DNA from: Candidatus Nitrosopumilus sp.
Lineage (GTDB): Archaea; Thermoproteota; Nitrososphaeria; Nitrososphaerales; Nitrosopumilaceae
NCBI GenBank assembly: GCA_029263475.1
Contig: JAJCXK010000046.1
Location: forward strand, 1-43,227
DNA: 43,227 bases
Reading direction: 5' to 3'
Shown here: positions 1-6,470 of the stretch, in pieces
How positions within the stretch are numbered: the stretch's first letter is position 1
Layout of the letters: each line of letters starts with the position of its first letter
Program-made: the position numbers and the translations under genes
The notes under the pieces: generated by a model
The model's input: only the letters and a program-made list of their open reading frames with translations
What the model was told of the DNA's origin: nothing
The model's database searches: none

Positions 1-88
1 CTTCCTTCCTTCCTTCCTTCCTTCCTTCCTTCCTTCCTTCCTTCCTTCCTTCCTTCCTTCCTTCCTTCCTTCCTTCCTTCCTTCCTTC
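1..88. repeat. CTTC tetranucleotide microsatellite, 22 uninterrupted copies
   Basis: The first 88 bases are a perfect run of CTTC with no variant copy; the run touches the window edge, so its true length is unknown. One strand is all pyrimidine and the other all purine. It ends about 40 bases before the probable TATA box of the cupredoxin gene. No coding frame is credible through it. It may be a genuine hypervariable tract or an assembly artefact. Confidence 0.97.
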
Positions 89-128
89 ATTCTGATCTTG
101 GTACGATCTGGGTGTTGTTTGGTAAAAG

Positions 129-139
129 TATCTTAAACT
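129..139 (+). promoter_or_regulatory. Probable TATA box of the cupredoxin gene
   Basis: An A/T-rich element containing CTTAAACTA begins about 30 bases before the ATG at 160. This is the same box-to-start distance seen at several other genes of this window and fits a leaderless transcript. Assigned by position and composition only. Confidence 0.45.
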
Positions 140-159
140 AATTTCATATTCTAACTCTT

Positions 160-1434
160 ATGAATACCACAAGATTCATGGGAATAACCACAACAATACT
201 ATCAATTACTTTGGTGGTTTTGTTTGTTCAACCCTCAATTGATTTTTCACAAAATGTTTTTGCAGAACAAAATTCTATGAATGCAGATTCTGTGAAATTA
301 ATTGAGCAGACTCAAACGCAAGATGATGTATCTATAGAATTTACAGTACCTGCAACAATTGTAGCGGGAACTCTAGTTCCAGTAAATGCTAAAGTTACTG
401 ATTCAAGTCGTATAGCAAATCTATCGCATACGGATTGGGCATATGCAATAATTGGTCCTAATGGAGAGATAGTTCACAGAACTACAACGCTTCATGGTCA
501 TTTTGGAATTATGAACTTTAAAGATAGTTTTCCTGAGTCAGGAACATATACAATAAAATACACCATATCGTCATCAGGTCCATTTATGCTTGGAGCACCA
601 GTACCGGAACTAGGTCAAACTAGAGCCGTAGTTTCTGGAGATCTATTGAAATTCAATGAAGATCCAATCAACAACTTTGGTTCGAGAAGTTTTGAATTTT
701 CAGTAGACGTAGTAAACCAAGGTAAAACCATTACATTAACAGGATCTGAGTCTGATACTGAAATTCTAGTGACTCTCACTACGCAGCCTGAGAGAATTGT
801 TGTAGGTGAACCAACCACCTTACTCATAGCCGTAAATGATGCGAAAACAGGAGAAGATGCCACACACGTAGATGGTCAATTAAGCGTTCGACGTGGAAAT
901 TATTATACATCAGCATCTGCTGATCAACCAGACGCCCCAATATCAATTCCATTACATGGGGCATATCATGGTCATCGTGGATTGCTTTCAACAACTCAGA
1001 CATTCTCTCAACCTGGAACATACTTGATTTTAGCAGATCTTAGTACAATTCCGTACTCAGCTCCATTATTTGGAGAAGCGTCAACAAGATTTGTAATTCA
1101 GGTATTTGATAATGAAGAAGGAACAGTAGATGTCATGCAACAAATGGATTCAGTAAAAGAAAACACTGTAGACATTGTTGGATTGGAATCTCCATTTTAT
1201 GTCCCAAATGTTATCCAAGCATCTGTGGGTGAAAAGATTGTTTTTGACAATATTGATGGCAATCAACACACTGTAACATCTGTCAGATCTGGAACCATTG
1301 AATATGATGGAAAATTTGATAGCAGTCTTTTACAGCCTGGAGACAAGTTTGAACTTGCTCTAAATGAGAAAGGTAACTATGACTATTTTTGTTCCTTGCA
1401 TACTAGTATGCAAGGAACAATCATAGTTTCTTAA
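160..1434 (+). CDS. Secreted protein with C-terminal cupredoxin (type 1 copper) domain
   Basis: A 424-residue exported protein. Residues 1-36 form a signal peptide with a hydrophobic stretch and a small-residue end (VFAEQN). Residues of about 55-330 look like two beta-rich immunoglobulin-like modules. The last 85 residues form a plastocyanin/azurin-like domain with likely copper ligands His370 (NQHTVTS), Cys411, His414 and Met417 in CSLHTSM; the Cys-x2-His-x2-Met spacing is common in thaumarchaeal cupredoxins. Such proteins are abundant in ammonia oxidisers, where they probably carry electrons outside the membrane; the N-terminal modules suggest a cell-surface role. The ATG at 160 lies about 30 bases after a TATA-like box. 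Oddly, the codons of the copper-ligand loop lie in a long DNA palindrome. The redox partner is unknown. Confidence 0.88.
   Translation: MNTTRFMGITTTILSITLVVLFVQPSIDFSQNVFAEQNSMNADSVKLIEQTQTQDDVSIEFTVPATIVAGTLVPVNAKVTDSSRIANLSHTDWAYAIIGPNGEIVHRTTTLHGHFGIMNFKDSFPESGTYTIKYTISSSGPFMLGAPVPELGQTRAVVSGDLLKFNEDPINNFGSRSFEFSVDVVNQGKTITLTGSESDTEILVTLTTQPERIVVGEPTTLLIAVNDAKTGEDATHVDGQLSVRRGNYYTSASADQPDAPISIPLHGAYHGHRGLLSTTQTFSQPGTYLILADLSTIPYSAPLFGEASTRFVIQVFDNEEGTVDVMQQMDSVKENTVDIVGLESPFYVPNVIQASVGEKIVFDNIDGNQHTVTSVRSGTIEYDGKFDSSLLQPGDKFELALNEKGNYDYFCSLHTSMQGTIIVS
1382..1427 (+). terminator. 46-nt near-perfect palindrome inside the copper-site codons, followed by a T-tract
   Basis: Bases 1389-1420 form a perfect 32-base palindrome; each half reads TTGTTCCTTGCATACT or its complement. 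Allowing two mismatched pairs, the symmetry extends to 1382-1427. The axis lies between codons Thr415 and Ser416 of the cupredoxin. The stop codon follows at 1432-1434 and then a long T-rich run to about 1457. A hairpin followed by T-tract suggests transcription termination or 3'-end protection of the mRNA, but a protein-binding site is also possible. Confidence 0.7.
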
Positions 1435-1722
1435 TCTTTTTTTCTTTTCTTTTCTTGTCACACTTTACCTGATGAATCGTTTTCAATAAAATGTGATTCT
1501 ATGTTGCCACAACTGTTCTGATAGTGTATCACTATTCCGTGTTCCAGTCTTGTCGTCTTTATGTATCTCATGATGCAACTGGAAATAATTGAATAAAAGA
1601 AATTACTAATGACTTATCTTTCGTTCAGAAAAAAATTGGGGTCAGAGTACCTGAAAAATAAATAAATGAATGTAAGACCAAGCACTCTGAATCTAGTTTT
1701 CACTGGGAAAACTATGGAGCAC
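1435..1722. other. Intergenic region between convergent genes
   Basis: This stretch holds the T-rich termination run of the cupredoxin gene (about 1437-1457) and a hairpin that probably ends the minus-strand gene (1694-1714). I see no other convincing gene. A 34-codon plus-strand frame beginning near 1666 runs antisense into the neighbouring gene and was not accepted. Confidence 0.6.
1694..1714 (-). terminator. Hairpin downstream of the small minus-strand gene
   Basis: TAGTTTTC at 1694-1701 and GAAAACTA at 1707-1714 are perfect inverted repeats with a five-base loop. They lie just after the stop of the minus-strand gene ending at 1723. The stem is A/T-rich and lacks a clean T-tract, so the terminator call is tentative. 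Confidence 0.4.
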
Positions 1723-2007
1723 TTAGAGAGCCTGTTTGCGAATTGCCTCATCAAAGGCCTGCAGATGTGAAATCTCTACATGAATCTTTTCTGCATGCAT
1801 CGTATCTGCCGTGTTGAATGCCGGTGTAGTGTCATTTGGAATTGACATTATTTCAGCTTCCACGCCTTCCAAAATCTCTCCGAACTCGTGAACTAGCGAA
1901 ACTGCCTGATCTTCTGATATCATGTCAGTTAGTCCCAATGCGATTGCAAGGAACAATGCCATCATGATAGTTAGACCGACGGATTTCTTGTCTGATTGTC
2001 TAGTCAC
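1723..2007 (-). CDS. Small membrane-anchored hypothetical protein
   Basis: I do not recognise the family. From the GTG at 2007 the product is 94 residues: a short basic N-terminus (MTRQSDKKS), one hydrophobic segment at about residues 11-28 (IMMALFLAIALGL) and a soluble acidic tail of about 65 residues. It has one membrane anchor or an uncleaved signal sequence, with the tail probably outside. GTG 2007 is preferred over an upstream ATG at 2082 because the hydrophobic segment then follows a normal basic leader and a TATA-like element (2026-2037 on this strand) sits about 30 bases ahead, as for leaderless genes here. It stands alone between two convergently and divergently placed secreted-protein genes. 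Confidence 0.55.
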   Translation of the reverse strand: MTRQSDKKSVGLTIMMALFLAIALGLTDMISEDQAVSLVHEFGEILEGVEAEIMSIPNDTTPAFNTADTMHAEKIHVEISHLQAFDEAIRKQAL

Positions 2008-2159
2008 ATTAAAAATTCCAAAATTATCGTATATGACGGAAAAGAACAAAAGATTCATGATTACAGGCACGAATCTATGCAAAAAGCGTCTCTTTTGTAA
2101 TAAGAGATTCGTTACTATGATGCGATACGCTTTATATTCGAAAAATTAAAAAAATCACA

Positions 2160-3611
2160 ATGAAAAGTACGCAACTTCTAAGCGTTGTTTTTTCGCTGAT
2201 TATGTTTACCGGCGTTACAGCTGGAAACGCAGCATTTGCTGAATCAGATGACATTGATGATATTCTAGAAGACTTTTGTGAGATGACACTTGAGGAACAA
2301 GGTGACGTTCTGTCCAAATACGATCTGGATGACTATGCAGACAAACTGACAGTAATCTGTGAGATTGAGGATGAGGATGAGCGTGATGATTCACTTGATG
2401 ACGTCATTGACGCAATAGATTCTGAAACCGTTGATGAAACAGACGATGACATGCATGAAGATGACAATGATCGTTTTGATCTTGATGACCTGCTTGATGA
2501 CTATTGCGAACTAGGTGACGAAGATAAACGTCAACTGCTTGCAGATCATCCAAGACTTGCACCGTTCAATGACAGACTAGCAACATACTGCGAAATGTCA
2601 GAAGATGAACAAGATGTAATTGATGAGCTAATCGAGAAGCATGGAGACAAGATCAGAGCCGAGCTACGAGACTATTCCAAAGATTATCGCATGGATTACA
2701 AAAAAGACATGCGAGAACATCTAGAGAACTATTGTGAGATGTCCGATGAGGATAGAGAAGCATTTGTCAAAGAAAATGACAAGGCAGAAGATCACGAAGA
2801 GAAAATGAACAGATATTGTTTGCTAGATGATGACGGAAGAACGGATTTCATTGAAGAGCACGAAGACGAATACAAAGCACACATGAAGGAAAAAATGCAT
2901 GAAAAGATGGCTGGAAAAAAGCATCACATGGACTATGCAAAACTGTGTGAAATGACAGACTCAGAACGTGCAGCAGAAATTGATGATTCAGAAAAGCTTG
3001 AACGACTCTCAAACTGGTGTGAAATGACGCCTGAGGAAAGGGAGGACTACAAGAAGGAGCATCATGACGCAATGAAAGACAAGAAACATGCAATGAAGAT
3101 GGAACTGTCTGAGAACTCACACAATCCGCTTAAGGCAATGATCATGGACAAACATCATGACATGTCTGAAGAGAAGAGAATGGAGATCAAGATGAAGTAC
3201 ATCGAAAAGCACGGTGAACTGACTGACGAGAGAAAGTCAGAACTCAAAATGAAGTTTGAGGATCACATGAAGTCTATGAAGCATAAAATTTCTGATGAGC
3301 GAAAGTCTGACATTCATGACAGACTAGCTGAGATGAAGGCCTTCAAGGCAGAACTCCGCGAAAAATCATCTGAAATGACTGACGAGGAAAAACAACAACT
3401 TAGAGAAGAATTCATTGAAAAGGCAAAAGATATGCGACTAGCATGGATTTCCCCACACACTCAAATGACTGCAGGCGTTGACGCAGCAGAAGTGGAGTGC
3501 AAGGATGGACGCAGCCTGGTAATGAAGATATCAAACGGTGCCGCAATGTGCCTCAAGGCAGATTCCGCACTTCGGATGATTGACCGAGGAATGGTAGTTC
3601 CCGCAATCTAA
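2160..3611 (+). CDS. Secreted acidic Cys-repeat protein with thaumarchaeal C-terminal domain
   Basis: A 483-residue protein with a signal peptide at about residues 1-27 (ending NAAFAESDD). The body is very rich in Asp, Glu, Lys, His and Met. Cysteines at 40, 67, 116, 144, 192, 220, 263 and 287 fall in four pairs, giving about 76-residue units; most Cys follow Tyr, Phe, Trp or Leu and start a motif like C-E-M-[ST]-x-[ED]-E. Residues of about 295-430 are helical, charged and Cys-free. The last 45 residues (VECKDG, then ISNGAAMCLK, then IDRGM) resemble a short two-Cys domain that I recall at the C-termini of many exported thaumarchaeal proteins. Metal binding or a surface matrix role is possible but unproven. 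A TATA-like TTTATATTC lies about 30 bases before the ATG. Confidence 0.8.
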   Translation: MKSTQLLSVVFSLIMFTGVTAGNAAFAESDDIDDILEDFCEMTLEEQGDVLSKYDLDDYADKLTVICEIEDEDERDDSLDDVIDAIDSETVDETDDDMHEDDNDRFDLDDLLDDYCELGDEDKRQLLADHPRLAPFNDRLATYCEMSEDEQDVIDELIEKHGDKIRAELRDYSKDYRMDYKKDMREHLENYCEMSDEDREAFVKENDKAEDHEEKMNRYCLLDDDGRTDFIEEHEDEYKAHMKEKMHEKMAGKKHHMDYAKLCEMTDSERAAEIDDSEKLERLSNWCEMTPEEREDYKKEHHDAMKDKKHAMKMELSENSHNPLKAMIMDKHHDMSEEKRMEIKMKYIEKHGELTDERKSELKMKFEDHMKSMKHKISDERKSDIHDRLAEMKAFKAELREKSSEMTDEEKQQLREEFIEKAKDMRLAWISPHTQMTAGVDAAEVECKDGRSLVMKISNGAAMCLKADSALRMIDRGMVVPAI

Positions 3612-3637
3612 TTTTTTTCTTTTTTTATTTATTTTTG
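3612..3637 (+). terminator. T-rich termination run
   Basis: Immediately after the stop codon of the Cys-repeat protein there is a long T-rich tract with no GC stem before it. Archaeal RNA polymerases can terminate on such tracts. Confidence 0.55.
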
Positions 3638-3738
3638 TAAAACAGTAATTAGTTTTTTATCTATTTTTTTGTATGCAAATATCTCAAGTGAATCTAAAAT
3701 CATTTAGACAGATGATATGATATGTATAACATCATGCT

Positions 3739-3780
3739 GTTATCTTTTAGAAATATATCTAGAACATCCTAAAAGATAAC
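3739..3780. repeat. Perfect 12-bp inverted repeat with 18-base spacer
   Basis: GTTATCTTTTAG at 3739-3750 is repeated in perfect inverted form (CTAAAAGATAAC) at 3769-3780. The spacer is A/T-rich. It lies about 130 bases after the Cys-repeat gene and could be a protein-binding site, a processing hairpin, or a relic of a mobile element. Confidence 0.75.
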
Positions 3781-3810
3781 TCAAGATTAATGAGTAACAT
3801 TATGTTTTTT

Positions 3811-3864
3811 AAAATCATTCACATTAACAAGATAATTTGGATTCACAAAGAAAATCATTCACAT
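3811..3864. repeat. 14-bp direct repeat with 40-base period
   Basis: AAAATCATTCACAT occurs at 3811-3824 and again at 3851-3864, exactly 40 bases apart. A nine-base partial copy (AAAATCATT) lies at 3696-3704. Two copies are too few to be a CRISPR array; the period suggests regulatory half-sites or a small duplication. Confidence 0.65.
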
Positions 3865-3917
3865 AATGCAGATTAGATAAATGATAAACCTTAAAAAATT
3901 AATTTTGACAATTTGTT

Positions 3918-4142
3918 TTATCGTAATTCATCAAATAACATCTTTGCAATTAATTTTCTTATCTTGACATCCTTAGAATCTTTGTAATATTTAATTAAAT
4001 CAGGATAAATTTGAATTGAACTGGAATTAGGAAGAACAGATTTTTTTGAATTAACTTAATTCCACTGTCCATACACCATTGGCTCTTCGTCTTTTTCATC
4101 TTCAAATTCTCGTATTATTCTTGGATAGTATTGTACCTTCAT
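3918..4142 (-). pseudogene. Small gene interrupted by one in-frame TAA
   Basis: On the minus strand the ATG at 4142 opens 28 codons (beginning MKVQYYPRIIREFEDEK) that end at a TAA at 4056-4058. The same frame continues without another stop for 45 codons (including IQIYPDLIKYYKDSKDVK and ending KMLFDELR) to a TAA at 3918-3920. The second part has no good start codon and has the balanced composition of real protein, so a 74-residue gene cut by a nonsense mutation is the simplest reading. Alternatives are a real 28-residue peptide followed by chance sequence, or a sequencing error. It is transcribed away from the CARF-like regulator gene. Family unknown. Confidence 0.5.
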
Positions 4143-4145
4143 GAC

Positions 4146-4166
4146 TAGTTTAAAAAAAATAAACTA
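4146..4166. promoter_or_regulatory. Inverted repeat in the divergent promoter region
   Basis: TAGTTTA at 4146-4152 and TAAACTA at 4160-4166 are perfect inverted repeats separated by seven A residues. They sit between the interrupted minus-strand gene and the CARF-like regulator, overlapping the region where both TATA boxes must lie. This is a plausible autoregulatory operator for the neighbouring winged-helix protein. Confidence 0.45.
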
Positions 4167-4186
4167 TTAAATACCATCAACATATT

Positions 4187-4951
4187 ATGCTTAATGAACA
4201 TACTATAATGAGTGAACACGCACGATTACGGATACATATCGCACCATTAGGCTTTGAATCTGACAGAGTAGTTCTGCCTGCAATAGATATGAAGGCTGAC
4301 AAGGTCTGGATCTTGACACATAATGATCCAAAAAAAACTGATGCTCAATCGTATCTTAATGATATCAAAAGCAGATTAAAAAAAACTAGGATAGAATTTG
4401 AAATCATGAAACTAAACAGATTGGATTTATCCAGCACAATAAAAGGTGTAAGGACCATAATGAATGAAGGCAAAGAGAATACTTACTATGTCAACGTTTC
4501 ATCTGGATCCAAAATTCAAGCTGTTGCATGTACAATGGCTTGCATGATGTTTAATCAAAAAAATAACTTAATTCCATATTACATTCAACCAAAAGACTAT
4601 TACGAATACGAGGGAGGGCAGATGTCCACGGGATTGGAAAAAATAATCTATGTGCCAAAATACGAGATTAAAACTCCCGAAGATAAACTGGTACAATCTT
4701 TACAAATAATTAAAACAAATGACAATAGAATCACCAAGAGTAATTTGGCAACAGTGGCAGAAGAAAAAGGAATCATTAAGATTGGAGCTAAAATGGATAA
4801 CCACAAGCAAGCAAGATTTGCAAGCCTGGACAAAAATATTATTCAGCCATTGAAAAATGATTGGGGATTTGTCAAAGAGAACAAGGATGGGAGGACCAGA
4901 TGGGTTGAGCTTACGCCAGAAGGAGAACGAATTTTGGAAATCTTGAATTAA
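4187..4951 (+). CDS. CARF-like domain/winged-helix regulator (HFX_2341/DUF6293-like)
   Basis: A 254-residue protein. Residues of about 10-165 form a Rossmann-like sensor: RIHIAPLGFESDRVVLPAI, then KVWILTHND, then YYVNVSSGSKIQAVACTMA, the glycine/serine loop pattern of CARF-type ligand pockets. Residues of about 170-254 form a winged helix (ITKSNLATVAEEKG, ending RWVELTPEGERILEIL). The arrangement matches the HFX_2341/DUF6293 family of archaeal regulators. CARF domains in CRISPR systems sense cyclic oligoadenylates, but no CRISPR or cas gene is visible here, so the ligand is unknown. ATG 4208 (MSEHARLR) is an equally good start and fits the TATA-like element ending at 4173 better. It is divergent from an interrupted small gene, with an inverted repeat between. 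Confidence 0.75.
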   Translation: MLNEHTIMSEHARLRIHIAPLGFESDRVVLPAIDMKADKVWILTHNDPKKTDAQSYLNDIKSRLKKTRIEFEIMKLNRLDLSSTIKGVRTIMNEGKENTYYVNVSSGSKIQAVACTMACMMFNQKNNLIPYYIQPKDYYEYEGGQMSTGLEKIIYVPKYEIKTPEDKLVQSLQIIKTNDNRITKSNLATVAEEKGIIKIGAKMDNHKQARFASLDKNIIQPLKNDWGFVKENKDGRTRWVELTPEGERILEILN

Positions 4952-5080
4952 AATAAATGTAATATTAAATTTAGATTTTTTTACCCATCTTGTATTGTTT
5001 TTTATTCACTCGTACAATTTTCTTTTTCAAAATTATCTGTCTGATGACATCTGGCCTCTTGACAATCAATGAATTCTTGA

Positions 5081-5503
5081 TTATTTTATCCACAATGTTA
5101 CAAATCGTCTGGATGCCTCAATTTTGACAATCAGGGTACTAATATTCAAGTCGATGTTTGTGATGAATTTCTCTATTTGCAGCCTGTCCTTTAGGGGAAT
5201 GTCTTTTTCAAGCTCCTTTCGCAGTCTGGCACGCTGCAGTTCCAGCCTTGTAAACTGCTTGTCCAGCCAATCTTTGGAGAATGTGGCCTTGTCCTCATCG
5301 TACATCTCAGAATACAAATACTTGATGTCCTCATTTATCGTATTTCTGTTGACATTCAGCATCTTTGCAATGCGCACTGCAGGATATCCGTATTCAAAGT
5401 GAAGCTTGAATACCTCGTCTCGTCTCTTTTCCTGTTCGGGTTTTGTGTACGGTCCGCTCTTTTTTGATTCCAAAGCCATACAATCCATTAGATTCGCCAG
5501 CAT
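5081..5503 (-). CDS. Helix-turn-helix DNA-binding protein
   Basis: From the ATG at 5503 the product is 140 residues. A helix-turn-helix is clear at about residues 36-62 (YPAVRIAKMLNVNRNTINED), followed by a long charged helix (LELQRARLRKELEKD) that probably dimerises. The frame is open to 5575, but a TATAAAAG box at 5545-5552 on this strand would put the transcription start near 5522, inside that extension, so a downstream start is preferred (5503; 5488 and 5479 also possible). The fold resembles resolvase-like and small-terminase-like HTH proteins; a transcription factor is most likely, and the target is unknown. It has no operon partner. Confidence 0.6.
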   Translation of the reverse strand: MLANLMDCMALESKKSGPYTKPEQEKRRDEVFKLHFEYGYPAVRIAKMLNVNRNTINEDIKYLYSEMYDEDKATFSKDWLDKQFTRLELQRARLRKELEKDIPLKDRLQIEKFITNIDLNISTLIVKIEASRRFVTLWIK

Positions 5504-5608
5504 AAGAGAACTATCTGTTTTTGAGAAAATCAAAGAGAATAGTTCTTTTATACTAGTAGCAATTTTCGCAATCAAAAATAAATAAAAAAACTGACTAGTT
5601 CTGCATAG

Positions 5609-5785
5609 TTATACTTCTTTGATCAGTGACTTGATGCCTGTGATGTTCTCCTCGTTGAGTTCAATCTCCGTGTGATTTGCCAGAACGTGTTCCTTGACTT
5701 GCTTCATCAGATCTTCTTCGGATTCCGCAGTTGCAGACCATCCGCAGTCCTTTCCGGCATCTGAACAGCTAATGCTTTTTGCCAT
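5609..5785 (-). CDS. DUF1059 family small protein
   Basis: A 58-residue protein that is easily missed because of its length. It begins MAKSISCSDAGKDCGW, then ATAESEEDLMKQVKEH and ends in a basic helix. The pattern C-x-D-A-G-x-D-C-x-W followed by E-E-x-L-x-x-x-x-x-x-H is the signature of DUF1059, a short family of unknown function with conserved Cys and His, presumably metal-binding. A second member is at 33697-33864 in this window. It heads away from a group of other tiny minus-strand genes (5860-7247). Confidence 0.8.
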   Translation of the reverse strand: MAKSISCSDAGKDCGWSATAESEEDLMKQVKEHVLANHTEIELNEENITGIKSLIKEV

Positions 5786-5859
5786 GGTTTACAATCTGAT
5801 TGGAGATATTTATCTTATTTTCCAAGTTCCTTGCTTGCTTGATTATTCAGAAGACTCTT

Positions 5860-5946
5860 TTACATTCTCCACAGCAGACTCATGCTACCGTAAAACACAA
5901 TGATTGCAATCATGATCACTATGGCTCCCTTGGTTGCAGGCTTCAT
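5860..5946 (-). CDS. 28-residue single-TM peptide
   Basis: The ATG at 5946 opens a 28-codon frame: MKPATKGAIVIMIAIIVFYG, then SMSLLWRM. A short basic N-terminus followed by about 18 hydrophobic residues indicates one membrane segment with hardly any soluble part. Short peptides beginning M-[KN]-P-A-T-K-G-A-I-V seem familiar from thaumarchaeal genomes, but this is memory, not a search. Such peptides often accompany membrane complexes. It lies between the DUF1059 gene and a Cys-rich gene on the same strand. Confidence 0.55.
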   Translation of the reverse strand: MKPATKGAIVIMIAIIVFYGSMSLLWRM

Positions 5947-5971
5947 GTTTTCTATTTTGCAAATTGCAAAC

Positions 5972-6181
5972 TTAAGCCTGTTGCAGATTCTCATCGGTGT
6001 GATGATTTCCAAGAAAGCACTGCTTGCATGACGTGCTTCCCATCCTAGTCTTTAGAAAGTCAGTTTGTTCCTGGGTCAGCCGTCCGTGCTGTATCAGGTT
6101 GAGAAGATCCTCCGTATCCACTGCCACAAACACCTTGTCGCAGTTGCACTGCTTGCATTCGCAGCTGATCCTTGAGGTCAC
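5972..6181 (-). CDS. Small Cys-rich, probably zinc-binding protein
   Basis: A 69-residue protein of unknown family. The N-terminus has C-E-C-K-Q-C-N-C at residues 7-14; a middle helix (TEDLLNLIQHGRLTQEQTDF) follows, and the C-terminal part has CKQCFLGNHH at about residues 52-61. Two Cys/His clusters flanking a helix suggest a zinc-binding fold. The start is a GTG at 6181; a TTTTTAAGA box about 26 bases upstream on this strand supports a leaderless transcript beginning there. Neighbours on both sides are other tiny genes on the same strand. Confidence 0.6.
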   Translation of the reverse strand: MTSRISCECKQCNCDKVFVAVDTEDLLNLIQHGRLTQEQTDFLKTRMGSTSCKQCFLGNHHTDENLQQA

Positions 6182-6225
6182 AGATTTCGTGCCTGAAACT
6201 GTCTTAAAAACAGTTCACGTGAGAA

Positions 6226-6411
6226 TCAGATTCCAAACGATTGGGATTTCTTCTCGCATTTTGGACATGCCGTTCCGTTTGTAGCAGCCCCGCATTTCTT
6301 GCAGCGGATGTCAACTCCCGCTATTTCGCGGGGATTGGTCCTTGCCACCTTGACTATCAGAATCACTACGAGCAAAACTCCGATTGCGATTCCAATGTAT
6401 GCAAGAACCAT
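6226..6411 (-). CDS. Small membrane protein with zinc ribbon
   Basis: A 61-residue protein. Residues 1-22 are a single membrane segment (MVLAYIGIAIGVLLVVILIV); residues of about 36-54 hold C-K-K-C and C-P-K-C pairs (RCKKCGAATNGTACPKCEKK), a typical zinc ribbon facing the cytoplasm if the N-terminus is outside. Function unknown. Such anchored zinc ribbons are common in archaea and often help assemble membrane or secretion complexes. It precedes the Cys-rich 69-residue gene on the same strand, with 44 bases between. Confidence 0.65.
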   Translation of the reverse strand: MVLAYIGIAIGVLLVVILIVKVARTNPREIAGVDIRCKKCGAATNGTACPKCEKKSQSFGI

Positions 6412-6470
6412 GCGTTTGACCTTTCAACTGACGTTAAGACTCTTTCAATTGAAATGCCGTTGCAATGGTA

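Larger units (their letters stand above)
3638..3917. other. A/T-rich spacer with inverted and direct repeats, no gene
   Basis: Very A/T-rich sequence with no acceptable reading frame. It contains the 12-bp inverted repeat at 3739-3780 and the 14-bp direct repeats at 3811-3864, listed separately. No insertion-sequence ends or transposase remnant could be recognised. Confidence 0.6.

Noticed and set aside
1666..1770. 34-codon plus-strand frame starting near 1666
   Set aside because: Runs antisense into the 94-residue membrane gene, weak composition, no TATA box at the right spacing.
2848..3120. 90-residue minus-strand frame in the Cys-repeat gene
   Set aside because: Mirror of a Glu/Asp/Lys/His-rich coding sequence, giving a Ser/Phe/Leu/His-rich product without start signals.
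3811..3864. Possible CRISPR repeats
   Set aside because: Only two 14-base copies, no third in register, no cas genes; the repeat is too short.
3638..4186. Insertion-sequence remnant in the long spacer
   Set aside because: The inverted repeats do not flank a transposase-like frame and no target duplication is visible.
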